A stretch of DNA of 64,000 nt from Hydractinia symbiolongicarpus (lineage: Eukaryota; Cnidaria; Hydrozoa; Anthoathecata; Hydractiniidae), in contig NC_079880.1 in the NCBI RefSeq assembly GCF_029227915.1, positions 9,141,501-9,205,500 on the forward strand, written 5' to 3'. A program made the position numbers and the translations under genes. Of the stretch, positions 36,459 through 48,442 are shown piece by piece (within the stretch, counting starts at the first letter, position 1; each line of letters starts with the position of its first letter). Under the pieces are notes generated by a model that did not search any database, was not told the origin of the DNA, and saw nothing but the letters and a program-made list of their open reading frames with translations.

Positions 36459-37353
36459 ATTAAAAATTTATTGAGGACGTTTTATTTATATTGTGATGTT
36501 TTTTCAAAAAAATATCGTTGTAGATATTATATATATTATAACGCTGGTTTCGTGCCCCGTCTACCGCGTTGGTGAAGAAGTTTCTTTCAGAGCGAGGCAC
36601 TTTTTGATGTCTTGTTGCGGAATGTAATATGATCCATCCGGTTTGGTTTTTTGGCTTATTCGGTGGCTGTGGTGACGGAAATATATCTATTCTATACTTT
36701 TCGCAGTAAAAAAAAAATCAAAACACGAATTAGTTAAGCAAAATGCGAATTTTGAACAATCTGAGATTTTAGCTTTAAAATAACTAGGAAATCGCTGAAT
36801 TATATAAAAAAATTGTATTTTTGTCACCTTCTGCTTGATAGCTTGAGATAAAATTTTAGATTTATCTTATTTGTTGTTGTTATGTTTGAATCCTTTTTTA
36901 ATCCCAACTTTTCTTTTGCATTCTTTTTTTAAGATTAAAAACTTCACATTTTACCACACTGTGTTGTGTGTTATAAAGTTTGAACCAGGGAAGAATTTTA
37001 AACAAAACTTCTTTCATTTTTTACTCTAAGTATACATTATAAAAATACAAATTTGAAAGAAAAATGACGTAATTGCTGACAACGTGACCATATAAAATAA
37101 ATAGAGCCGTATTGACAAAGCAGGCATTTAGCTGAATGTTTCAATTTGGACAAGAAATCACTAACACAAGTTAATGACCTATTATATCAACATCGTGAGA
37201 TGTTTTATCACAAAATTGACTATTTCCTCCGTTTTGTAGTCACTAAAATAATTGTCAGTTCGTTACATAATAAGTTAGGGCTATCTAATCGACCAGTTTC
37301 AACTAGATTCGGCAAAATTTCAAGCTTTAGTTTACGTTAAAATTTGCTTGAAA
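36459..37353. other. Gap downstream of SRP9, no gene seen
   Basis: AT-rich sequence with one 64-residue frame at 37146 that shows no motif. No element is recognisable. Confidence 0.35.
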
Positions 37354-37885
37354 CTAGTTTGTCAACTTTATTAATTCATTGTTTACAGTTTTATAGAGAG
37401 TTTTTAGACCTGCATAAGAATAAAAAAAGGTGTCAACTACAAATATAATATGATGTAGAATTTGAGTGGAACAGTTAAGATCGTTACGTAAATGAAACAC
37501 TAGGGGGACCAAGTATAGAGCCTTGTGGCACCCCACAATTAATCAGCTGCTCATTTCATCACTGTTTGCAATTAGCTAGATATCTTTTGGACTTTTCCAA
37601 TTTAGTGTAATTTCATCTGTACCATAAGCATGTAATTTGTCTATTAAAATGTCATGGTTAACAGTGTCTAAGTGAGACCCAGGGTATATTTTCCGTTTGG
37701 GAAGGATTTGTGTATATCTTTCCAAAAATGCATAATGGTGTCCTTTGTCGATTGCTGCTTACGGGAGCCAAGTTGTTTGTTGTAGAAAAGTGAGTTTTTA
37801 GTAAATTAATTGACGACTCGTTATACATAATTTTTTCCAACAGTCTTGAAAACACTGGCAATATTGACATTGGTTGGTAATTTGA
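37354..37885 (-). mobile_element. LINE reverse transcriptase fragment
   Basis: On the minus strand, frameshifted pieces follow the order of a LINE reverse transcriptase. SILPVFSRLLEKIMYN comes first, then a KYTLG-type block, a D-T-V-N-H-like block, and GCHKALYLVPLVFHLRND, which corresponds to the usual G.PQGS.LGPL motif. The active-site region appears as HHIIFVVDTFFYSY, with the ADD changed. It is a dead internal fragment. Confidence 0.7.
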
Positions 37886-39898
37886 AACAAACTCGGCTTT
37901 GGCACAAGTTTACAGCTATTAATCAAAAAGTTGAAGATATTTCATCCTTCATTTGCATCCAAGTCATGTCTTAATCAGATTCATCCGAGGAATCATTATT
38001 TCTATCATCGACGTGATGGATCTCCCGTATAAAGTCACCGAATGATGTGTCTCCACACTTCTACAGCTGGCATGTCGGCTAATAAAAATATTATTTCTGT
38101 TATTAAAATACACAAAGTGCGGACATGAAAAATGGTATGATATGCGTAAACACTAAACCTTGTTATTCCCCAAAATTCGCGAGAACAAATTTTAGCGAAT
38201 GGCAACAGTGAACTAAAGCGTTACGCGAAAAGTAAAAAAAATCGCGAAATTTTAATGCTCGCGAAAATTTAATCCATTAGGGTATAAATTCGAACGTCAA
38301 AACAGATGTAATTGAGCATACCAGTAAAGCAGTTTTTATTTGTGATTTTTTACAATACTCTTTTTTATGGCATCACGTGACCTACTATTACTTTTCGTTA
38401 GTTTTAGACTAAACTCTGATAACATGAAGTCAACAATAATTATTTATAAAATGAAAACCAAAACATGCAGAAAATAATCGGTTACTCGAAAAGGCTGATG
38501 GATAAGGAAAGCAAAAGGAACAGCATTAAAGTTCAAGCCTTGCAATCAAGGCAATTTTGCTACCATTCTTAATATACTTAAAAATTCATGATGTCGATTC
38601 GTTGTAATAGAAGTTTCTAGTAAAATTTTGGAAGCTATCGTTAAGGCAGCTGGATTGTTTTTTTCTTGCAAGTAGCTGTTTATTAAACTTTAGTTTTCTC
38701 TTATAAATGCAAGTAACAATATCTTTGCGCAAACACTTATCTCTCAATTTGTTTCCGTGCGTGGATATCAAAGAAGCAAAAGGATACCCTCTGGAGAAGG
38801 TTAAACTTTGTATTTCAGAGTGCTTTTTTAAACCTCTTCAAAAGAAAAAACTGTTTCTCGATGCTTTTTATATTTCACCGACTTACGATTTGTTGTAAAA
38901 CACGGACAAAATTTTTCATCACATTACAACTAACACGTTGTTTACAGTTTTCACATTCGGAAGGATTAGAAAACAAAGTCATGCACAAAATGCTATAGCA
39001 CTCAGAGCAACAATATCAACGACGGTATCTTCGCGGATTACAAATACTTTACAGCTGATGGCTACGCTGAGATCATCTGCCTTGTATCACGAATCTGTCT
39101 CGCGTTGATGAAATATTAAAATTCCAGTTTCATAATTCCTCGACACCTCGGCAGATTCTAGAGAAATTTCCCAGATTAGCTGAACATAGATTTTCACAGA
39201 TTTATTTTATCTTGCGGCGATTCGTGCTTTATTCTCTACGAAGAAGAACGTAAACAAAATCGTTAAATTACACTACGAACCAATCAAAACACGATGTAGT
39301 TCTCCTTCTCACCTTTTTTAAGCGTATATAGATACTTCAGTTTGCTCCATGCAGCAAGACAACATGTTATCAACTGAAATGAAATAATGGCCTGTTAATA
39401 ACAATGCAAGAACAAACTGAACAATAAAATAACAAATAATTAAGCTACAAAATAGCCTATTTGGGTAAATATCAAAAATGCCAGAAAGCCAAGAAATTTT
39501 TTTAAGCCAAATCTTTATAAAAAGACAACAGATAGGGAATAATTTTAAAGCTATCATAATTTTATGCCACATGAATTTCAGAAGCTACGCGAAAATTTAT
39601 CCTGTGCGGAAATCGGTGTGGCGCGAAAATTAAGGGAATAAGGGTATGATATTTTTACGCAATGTTTTTAATATACACATTATATATGGTCCCGTGTACC
39701 TGACCATTATCTATCACTTTCAAAAAAACTTCAAATTAAAGAAATTAGCCAAGGACTCTTTTCCTTATCTGTGTTGGTATGTATTTCACGTTTTTTTATA
39801 AGACGTAGAGCTAAGTGCAGTTCATTTTTATTCAAATATATCAAACTTGTTTAGAGTTTAAGTTTTTTGAGCACTCTCATTTACTCATGTTGTTGTTT
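37886..39898. other. Gap with MITE remnants, no supported gene
   Basis: It contains a small MITE (38159-38284) and a related end at 39585-39646. Reading frames at 38586, 38707 and 39318 show no family motif. A stretch at 38950-39230 has few stops in places, but I cannot identify a product. Confidence 0.35.
38159..38284. mobile_element. MITE with TTCGCG ends
   Basis: The left end CCTTGTTATTCCCCAAAATT with CGCG pairs with the right end CGCGAAAATTTAATCCATTAGGG. The 126-bp interior is rich in GCGAAA. A separate right end of the same type (GCGCGAAAATTAAGGGAATAAGGG region) lies at 39585-39646. Confidence 0.5.
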
Positions 39899-42335
39899 TC
39901 AGAGTGCGTGGCTCCAAAAGATAACCTGAAGCGAACACTCCACTAGATAGTAAATTGCAAAATCAAATTCTCCATAAGTACCGAAATTTTTCCTACATTT
40001 AGCGAAATGTTTCCTTTCAAAAAATTAACAAATAAATAAAACATTCTTGTAGCAATCTTCTCAAGGGTATTCAACTAAAACAATCGATTAAAATTGTGAA
40101 CAAAGTAATATTACCAGCGTACTAACACTCCTAGCGACCTTTGCTGTATTGTACTCACTTCTAAAATAATAAAAATAAGCAAGGATATATCGAGTATTAT
40201 CGCAGGATATGTATGCATATATGCAGGGTATATATATGCATATTTACATGGTAGATATATAGGAATATATAGGGCACACACATATATATATATACATATA
40301 TATATGGTATATTTATACAGGGTATATATATGCATATATATATGGTATATTTATACAGGGCATATATATATACATATATATATGGTATATTTATACAGGG
40401 TATATATGTATATATATATATATGCAGGGTATGTATACACTGATAAGCCATGATAAAAATTTTAATAAGAACAAAGTTTCTGCCTTGAACTTTGTTAGAG
40501 CTTCATGCATGCAACTAGAGAATCTGAAAGGGTGTTTCTACCGTATTATATTAGAAGCCAGTTTCAATCTACCACGTTGCATCAAGCTATGCGCTAAAAA
40601 TAACTTGCATCGAGATTTGGTGACAGAGTCGTTTAACTTTATAGCAACTATGTATTGCTGTGCAGAAATCTCGCCAGCTCTTTCAGCCTAAGAGATATAG
40701 AAGAAGAACATAGTGAATAGTCGAGCTTGAATAGACGTGTACATATTCATTTTAAAGACATCGGATTCACTTCCAAATTGGTCATATCCCAATTTGCTAT
40801 TATCATCACAGTTTGATTTTCCATCCAACACTTCATGGGCTTAATTGCAACAATGAATGCTTGCTAAATTTTCATATTTTAAATGATAGGTCCAGTATCT
40901 TATCTTCAGTTTATTACGCTACGTATATTTCGTTTATAAAGAAACACAAAAACAGAATATTTTTTAACCTAATAGACTGTTTTTATCTACAAAATGCATG
41001 CTACATGCTACAGAATATCTTCTTCAACTGAAGATAATCACTGCCTGCGGGAAAGAGTAGCTTTTCCAGACTTTATCTTAACGCTCTTTGTGGTACAACA
41101 ATGTGTGTATTTGCAGTAGTTTTAACTAGTTTTAACTAAATCTTACATGTTTCTTTGACACATCTCCTAAAGAAGAATGTGCTCCACCCAGAGTAGAGAG
41201 GCAAGCCATCATATATTCTAATTGTATTTTTTGAACAAGAAGAGGATGAAGTAGACGCCACCTAAAACGAAACAGACTGTATCACAAAAAAATAAATTTC
41301 TTAAGACTTTGACACCTAGATGGAACAGATGCGAATGAATAAATATTTTGATTAACGGCACAAATCCTATATGAGTATTAAGTAATTTCTTACCACAAAT
41401 ATTCTTTACTGAATGAAAGTTTTGCTTCTTTATTTGCTAAGACCTTTACAACTATGTTGTCTTGTTGATCTTCGTTACTTTGCACAATACAGAGAGAGTC
41501 TAGTTAAAAATTGACAGATCAAAGGGAGAATAAAACTTGAAGGATTGTTAGAAAGTCCCATAATTCTGTCACATATTGTATATAAAATAGAAAAATATTT
41601 TTATTTATTTCTATTGGAACATTTAAACTTTATAATTGTTAGTTGTTATGTTTATCTTCACATCACATGTATATATCTTTAGAGAAGAGTTTGAGCATGT
41701 TGTAGCCTATCACTGTTTTTCAGGTTCCTTTTTATAACGCCCTGTACCTGAAAATATATGTCTCTATTCGGTTCTCCCAACCAATTGCTTTTTTAAAAGT
41801 GTCCCACCAATACATAACTTATTGCCATTGTCATTTTAAAAGTAAAATGACAAATTTGGGACAATTAAAAAAAGTACAGTGTGAGGGAGGGAAAATGAAG
41901 AACAATGGTGCATGAGCTAAATTTGCATTGTGAAAGTTTCGTTTTATATAATCCTTTACATGTTCCTTGATTGTTTATGGCTTTGTAATATTATATAAGT
42001 TAATTTCCAGGATATAGGTCATTGTAATGATTGCTAGACGTAATTTTTAAAAAACTAAAATTTGAGTCAAGTTTATTAAAAAATTGTAGTTGGTCTTAAA
42101 ACATACCCTTTGTCTTCTTGCCATCTACGAGTATCCAGTGCAAAAATCCTTGGCGGAATCTACTGCTGTTTAAAATTTCCAATTTGAATAAAAAGAGGAA
42201 TTGATCAGATACAGATAACGTGATATAAAGTAGTTTTTTGTTGTCAAATTTCTTCCTTTTCCATTTCTTCAGAAGAACAAGATCGTTTTCCTTAAATTCT
42301 TCGACATATAACAATACTTCAAAATTCTTTTCCAT
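39899..42335 (-). CDS. Unrecognised six-exon protein, about 222 residues
   Basis: On the minus strand, exons 42335-42107, 41499-41394, 41261-41147, 40687-40542, 40160-40115 and 39925-39899 all have GT-AG borders. Their phases (1, 2, 0, 2, 0) fit end to end, giving 669 bases with no internal stop. Exon 1 starts MEKNFEVLLYVEEF and ends DGKKTK. Exon 2 gives SLCIVQSNEDQQDNIVVKVL. Exon 3 gives WWRLLHPLLVQKIQLEYMMA and CLSTLGGAHSSLGD. Exon 4 gives AERAGEISAQQYIVAIKLND and CKLFLAHSLMQRGRLKLASN. Exons 3-5 look all-helical, with alternating Ala, Leu and Gly like TPR-type repeats. There is no signal peptide or obvious catalytic motif. I cannot name the family. The last exon, only nine codons, is the least sure. 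The start lies 270 bp from the copia insertion. Confidence 0.65.
40197..40436. repeat. TATA-rich minisatellite
   Basis: Tandem TATATGGTATATTTATACAGGG-like units of about 40-60 bp, made mostly of TATA and CATA steps, occur four or so times. It lies in the intron between exons 4 and 5 of the minus-strand gene. Reading frames across it are repeat artefacts. Confidence 0.85.
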
Positions 42336-42606
42336 GTATGTAGGTATGTATGTATATATATATACCTGTTAAGGACAAAGTAATATATAAAATATTCTAT
42401 TTTAATTTATAAATCTCAACAAAATCCCAACAGTCTTATAGTAACCTAATTATAGGGGTAGGTGGGGACATCCAATTTTAAAATTTGTATATACTATCCA
42501 ATCCAATTTATTTTATCACACTTAGCAGAAATATTTGACACATTAACAACATAAGAAGCTTTTACATCCTCATAGGCCACAATTTGACTATTTTTACAGA
42601 ATAACC

Positions 42607-42879
42607 TGTTAACATGTATTTATTGTCATATAAAAGAAAGAGTAAGACAATATCACTGACCCCGTAAATATAGCTAAGAAGGTGTTGGGTTATACAAGAA
42701 AGATTGCATGTGAGTATTGGATGAAAGTATTATTGAGCAAGGAAGAATATTAGAAAGCAAAAGAAGCTGTTGGATTCCATCAAAAAGATTATAGACTATC
42801 AGAACAAAGGATTACTGAGGAAGAAGAATATTAGAAAGTCTTATAGAAGACAAAAGGTTAGTGGTTTTAAGAAATATCA
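42607..42879 (+). repeat. 5' LTR of the copia element
   Basis: It starts TGTTAACATG and ends AATATCA, and matches 48145-48418 almost throughout. It contains ATTGTCATATA and GTAAGACAATATCACTGACC in both copies. Confidence 0.95.
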
Positions 42880-42880
42880 A

Positions 42881-42890
42881 TGGTAGCAGA
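42881..42890 (+). promoter_or_regulatory. Primer-binding site for initiator tRNA-Met
   Basis: TGGTAGCAGA lies one base after the 5' LTR. It is complementary to the 3' end (TCTGCTACCA) of animal initiator tRNA-Met, the usual primer of copia elements. Confidence 0.8.
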
Positions 42891-42892
42891 AT

Positions 42893-45800
42893 TGGAACGA
42901 TCTATATTATGACCTCAACAAGTTACAAAAATCCACCTGTATTAAAAGATGGGTCCAATGATATTCATTGGAAAAAGGAGTTAGAAGTGTGGCAAGCACT
43001 GACAGATTTAGCTGATGAGAAGAAAGCTTTAGCTGTATTTGCTTCATTAGATGGTAAGGCTAAAAAGACTGCCTAACAACTTGACATTCAAGATTTAAAA
43101 ACTGAAGATGGTATTACAAAACTTACGGACAAATTGGACAAGATATTTCTTAAAGATGTAAAGCATCGTGCATATTAGCATATGAAAAATTTGAGCAATT
43201 TAAAAGGAAGAAGGACATGTCGTTACAGGATTATACCATTGAGTTTGAAGACCTTTACTATAATTTAAAAAATTATGATATTGATTTACCAGATGCTGTT
43301 ACAGCTTATCGATATTTAAATAGTGCTAACCTTTCTACGCAACAGAAAGAAATTGTTCGAGCAACAATTCCAGATTTAAAGTATAACTTGATGGTTGATC
43401 AAGTTAAGAAGGTATTTAATGAATCTTCAAATTCAAAAGAAGATGACCATGGGCCGGTTCAAATTAATGAGGTTTCGGGTGATAGTACTTCCAATGAGAC
43501 ATTTTATGGTGCTTCACACAGCAAGGTTCCTCACTCACGGTATGCGGACAGAGGGTGGAACAGACGGGGTCAGGGATATCATGGGCAACGAAAAACACAA
43601 GAGTATAGGTTAAAGGATTATCGTAGAAGCAGTGGAAATCGAAGTGACAGAGAGGAGAATAGAAGATCGGGTGATCGTCCAAGATGTTACATCTGTGGAA
43701 GTATTTACCATTTTGCTAGGGGGTGTCCAGATAAAGCTGAAAGTAAGAGTGATGAGATTAAACTTCAATTTTATACGGAGGAAATAATGGAAACTCTCGT
43801 TGGTGAGACATTTACCATGGCAGTGTTGGATTCTGGAACAGTTTGCGGGCAGAATTGGTTAAATTATTATGTAGAAAGTCTTTCAGACGAGGATGCTTCA
43901 TCAATCAAAGCAGAGCCATCATCAACAGTATTTAAATTCGGAGATGGTAAAGAAATCAAAGCATCAAAACGTGTCCCCATCCCTGCTTGACTTAGTGGAA
44001 AATATGTTAGCATAACAACAGAAGTTATAGACAAGGACTTACCATTACTATTTAGTAAAGTTTTTATTGATTTTGAAAATGACAAGGTTGAAACTCTGGG
44101 ACAAGAACACCAGATCCAATTTAGTTCCACCGGACATTATTGTATTTCCATTAACAAAGAGGGTAGCGAAATTGAAAAGACTTTTGCTCAAGTATGTCTG
44201 ATAATGAATAATTTGGATGATACTCAAGAAAAAGAAAAAGTGGCCCTGAAATTGCATAAACAGTTTGCGCATCCATCAAAGGACAAGCTTCAGCAGCTTT
44301 TGAGAAATGCTGATGTAACTGACCCAGATATTTTAAAATTGACTGCTGAAGTTTCAGATAGTTGTGATACATGCATCAAGTACAGAAGAAATCAACCAAG
44401 ACCAATTGTTGGGTTACCACATGCAACAGTATTTAATGAATGCATTGGCATGGATTTGAAACAATGGTCGTATGGTGATAAAATTTGGTTGTTAAATCTT
44501 GTTAATCACTTGACCAGATTTAGCGCATTCTGTGTTATTCGAAGTAAAAGGAAAGAAATTATCATTAACTCAAATTTTAAGATCTGGATTTCCATATTTG
44601 GGTCTGCTAAAAAGTTTTTAGTGGATAATGGTGGGGAATTTGATAATGAGGATTACCGTAGCATGTGTGAGAATTTAAACATCAATATTGTTACAACAGC
44701 TGCTGAGAGCCCATGGAGTAATGGACTTGTTGAGCAACATCATTCCACAATACAGTCTGTAAAATGATGGATATTGGCAATACAGTCTGTAAAATGATGG
44801 ACAAGCCTAATTATTCATTAGAAACAGCTGTGGCTTGGGCTGTTGCTGCTAAGAATTCCTTAAAAAACGTACATGGCTTTTTACCGAACCAACTAGTGTT
44901 TGGCAGCAATCCCAATTTTCCAGTTATAGAAATGAATGATCCACCCGCTCTAGAAGGAAGGACAAGCAGTCAAGTAGTTGCTGATAACTTAAACGCATTG
45001 CGTGCTGCAAGAGAAGCCTTTATAAAATCTGAATCCTCTGAAAAGCTCAGAAGAGCCTTGAAACATAATGTAAGACCTTCAACAGGTGTGAAGTATGTAG
45101 CAGGAGATAAAGTATATTATAAACAGAGATTTGATGATACCTAAGTCAGCAAGTTCTAGTGAAGCATGGATCAACATATGTTAGAATGCATCCATGCAGA
45201 CTACGATTAAAAGAAGAAAAGTTAGAAGCACATGTAGAAGTGGAAATTGACCATGAAGACAAACAGGAAACTGGAAAGGAAATATTGGAAAATGAGGAAT
45301 TAAGTAGTGAAGCATCAATTACTAACAGCGATGTTAATAATGATACAGGTATGGATACTTCATTTGAGAATAACAATTTATTGAAGACAAATGTGAAAGC
45401 AAAGAATATTATGCCAAACATTAAAGATAAAGTGAAATACACAACAGAAGTTGGTTGGAGAAGAGGAACTGTGCACTCAAGAGCTGGGAAAGCAAGTGGA
45501 AAGTATAGGAATTGGCTGAATATTGTTGATAAAGTTGGGAATGTTGAGAATTTAGACAGGACAAAGGTTGAAAAGTGGGATTTTGCTGAAAAGGTATCAC
45601 AAGAGGCTTTAATATGCTTGAATAAAGCCAATGAAAATGACATTAAGTCTGCCAAGGAGAAGGAAACTGGAAAGGAAATATTGGAAAATGAGGAATTAAG
45701 TAGTGAAGCATCAATCACTAACAGCGATGTTAATAATGATACAGGTATGGATACTTCATTTGAGAATAACAATTTATTGAAGACAAATGTGAAAGCAAAG

Positions 45801-47873
45801 AATATTATGCCAAACATTAAAGATAAAGTGAAATACACAACAGAAGTTGGTTGGAGAAGAGGAACTGTGCACTCAAGAGCTGGGAAAGCAAGTGGAAAGT
45901 ATAGGAATTGGCTGAATATTGTTGATAAAGTTGGGAATGTTGAGAATTTAGACAGGACAAAGGTTGAAAAGTGGGATTTTGCTGAAAAGGTATCACAAGA
46001 GGCTTTAATATGCTTGAATAAAGCCAATGAAAATGACATTAAGTCTGCCAAGGAGAAGGAAACTGGAAAGGAAATATTGGAAAATGAGGAATTAAGTAGT
46101 GAAGCATCAATCACTAACAGCGATGTTAATAATGATACAGGTATGGATACTTCATTTGAGAATAACAATTTATTGAAGACAAATGTGAAAGCAAAGAATA
46201 TTATGCCAAACATTAAAGATAAAGTGAAATACACAACAGAAGTTGGTTGGAGAAGAGGAACTGTGCACTCAAGAGCTGGGAAAGCAAGTGAAAAGTATAG
46301 GAATTGGCTGAATATTGTTGACAAAGTTGGGAATGTTGAGAATTTAGACAGGACAAAGGTTGAAAAGTGGGATTTTGCTGAAAAGGTATCACAAGAGGCT
46401 TTAATATGCTTGAATAAAGCCAATGAAAATGACATTAAGTCTGCCAAGGAGAAGGAATTGAACAACTGGATCGAAAATAAAGTTTTTGATAAAGTGAAAA
46501 TTAAAAAGCAAAGTTGCATTAGCACCAGATGGATTCTGACAGAGAAGAATGTTCATGGACAAAGAATTGTGAAAGCTAGATTAGTGGCACAAGGTTTTGA
46601 GGACTTTAAAAAACCAATCCAGACAGACTCTCCAACTTGCACAAAGGAGTCATTACGTTTAATGTTGTCAATTTTAGCTTGTAAGGAATGGGACTGTAAC
46701 TCTATTGACATTAAAGCTGCCTTTTTGCAAGAAAAACCCATTGAAAAAGATATATACCTTAAACCACCTAAAGAGTTCCAGAAAGATGGATATGTCTGGA
46801 AATTGAATAACACAGTCTATGGCCTTGCAGATGCATCTAGAACATGGTATTCCAGAGTAAAGCTTGGAGTTGCAGTAAGTAAATTTGATGCAGGATTGTT
46901 CTACTATCGAAAAGATGGGCGTCTACATGGAATTATGACAACCCATGTAGATGATTTTTGTTGGGGTGGTACCAAACGTTTTTTAAATAATGTGATATTG
47001 CCATTGCATCAGACCTTTAAAATTGGGACAGTGCACAACACAGCATTTCAATAATTGGGATTAGATTTAATGAAAAGAAAAGATAGCATTATTGTATCAC
47101 AAGATTCATATTTGCAGAAGATTACAGTACTCCCCATTGATAAACACAAAGATAAAGATGAATTGTTGAATACGAAACAAAAACATGATTTGAGAGTATT
47201 GATTGGACAATTAAATTAGTTGGCTACACAGACACGTCCAGACATTCTTTTTGATTGCTGTGAACTAATGGGTAACGTCAAAGATGCCACTGTTTCAGAT
47301 ATGCGAAGAGCCAACAAAGTGTTACAAAGAGCTAAGTGTGAACCTGTGGAATTGAAATACAAGGCAGTTGGAAACATAGAGGAAGCTAAACTTTTAGTAT
47401 TTCATGATGCATCATTTGCTAATCTAAGGGGAGAAGGGTCTCAAGGTGGATTCTTAATTTTCTTAGCGAATCAACTAAATCAATCACTATTCCTCATTTC
47501 GTGGCAGTCAAGAAAATTGAAAAGAGTAGTGAATAGTACCCTTTCTGCAGAGACCATGCAATTGATCGATGCTGCTGGCAAAGGATATTGGATTCGATGT
47601 TTTTTCGAAGAAATTTTCAATATTGCACCATCAATTCAATGTTTAACAGATAGTAAAACACTTTACGATGCTGTACATTCCACAAAACAAGTTTTGGACA
47701 ATCGCTTAAGAGTAGATTTGGCTATTTTGAAAGAAATCATTCGAAATAAAGAAGTGAATCGAATAACATGGGTCTCAAAAGAACAGCAAATCGCTGATTG
47801 TCTTACCAAACAAGGAGCTAGTTGCAAGAATCTTCTTTTTACATTGGCAACTGGTGCACTCAAACAAGAAAAA
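42893..47873 (+). pseudogene. Copia gag-pol, interrupted
   Basis: Gag-type sequence runs from about 42912 with stops near 43073 and 43176. It resumes at 43217 and has a CCHC zinc knuckle (CYICGSIYHFARGC) at 43685-43726. A protease-type LDSG lies near 43830. The integrase region (44204-45140) keeps a CDTC zinc-binding remnant, GMDL, VDNGGEFD and GLVEQHH, which would be the D, D and E positions. It is broken by a frameshift at a 30-bp duplication (44748-44801). Next is the triplicated linker (45267-46454). The reverse transcriptase follows (46480-47220), with KARLVAQGF, DIKAAFLQ, NTVYGLADASRTWY and THVDDF at the active site. RNase H runs from about 47400 to 47850 and ends ADCLTKQGAS. In-frame stops near 47052 and 47218 separate the RT from RNase H. 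The copy is dead. Confidence 0.9.
45267..46454 (+). repeat. Three tandem 396-bp copies inside copia pol
   Basis: Copies lie at 45267-45662, 45663-46058 and 46059-46454, nearly identical, with only a few substitutions. The period is 132 codons, so the frame stays open through all three. Each unit encodes an acidic linker (TGKEILENEELSSEASITN) and a basic block (YTTEVGWRRGTVHSRAGKAS, then a YRNWLNIVDKVG block). This block resembles the part between integrase and reverse transcriptase. The antisense 459-residue frame over this region is a shadow. Confidence 0.97.
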
Positions 47874-48114
47874 TAAAAATAGAGGAGATCTGAGGAGAGA
47901 TGTGTACATAGTTTAAACATTTTTGTTATTTTGTTAATACTAACCATTTTGGAGTTGATTTCGTTAAACTGGCCACAATATGGATTGGTTAAAAGTGCTG
48001 TTTTGTTTATGTGTCAAATGACTTATGTTGTTGTTAAGTCGGATATAGCTGCATATGGATATCCATTCAATTCTGTTAATAAATTTGGTTGAACTAAAAG
48101 TTAATCAAACTGAC

Positions 48115-48143
48115 AAAAGAAAGAGAAAGAAAAGAGGGGAAGA
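48115..48143 (+). promoter_or_regulatory. Polypurine tract of the copia element
   Basis: Twenty-nine consecutive purines (A and G only), ending GAGGGGAAGA, lie one base before the 3' LTR. This is the expected primer site for plus-strand DNA synthesis. Confidence 0.85.
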
Positions 48144-48144
48144 T

Positions 48145-48418
48145 TGTAAACATGTATTTATTGTCATATAGAACAAAGAGTAAGACAATATCACTGACCC
48201 CGTAAATATAGCTAAGAAGGTGTTGGGTTATACAAGAAAGATTGCATGTGAGTATTGGATGAAAGTATTTTTTAGCAAGAAAAAATATTAGAAAGCAAGA
48301 GAAGCTATTGGATTCCAATAAAAAAGATTAGAGACTATCAGAACAAAATATTACTGAGGAAGAAGAATATTAGAAAGTCTTATAGAAGACAAAAGGTTAG
48401 TGGTTTTAATAAATATCA
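48145..48418 (+). repeat. 3' LTR of the copia element
   Basis: It starts TGTAAACATG and ends AATATCA, followed by the target duplication TAACC. It differs from the 5' LTR at about 15 positions including one small indel. Confidence 0.95.
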
Positions 48419-48442
48419 TAACCATCTTCTAATCTAATCCAG

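Larger units (their letters stand above)
42607..48418 (+). mobile_element. Full-length, inactivated Ty1/copia LTR retrotransposon
   Basis: Two LTRs of 273 and 274 bp bound a 5.8-kb element flanked by the five-base duplication TAACC (42602-42606 and 48419-48423). Domain order is gag with a zinc knuckle, protease, integrase, reverse transcriptase, RNase H, which is the copia order. The LTRs differ at roughly 15 positions, so the insertion is not brand new. Several stops and frameshifts interrupt the coding region. It inserted about 270 bp upstream of the start codon of the minus-strand gene at 39.9-42.3 kb. Confidence 0.95.

Noticed and set aside
40111-40451. Tyr/Ile-rich minus-strand frames
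   Set aside because: They read through TATA-type tandem repeats and have no family motif.
45146-46525. 459-residue minus-strand frame with three repeats
   Set aside because: It is antisense to the triplicated copia pol segment; its repeats are the shadow of the sense repeats.
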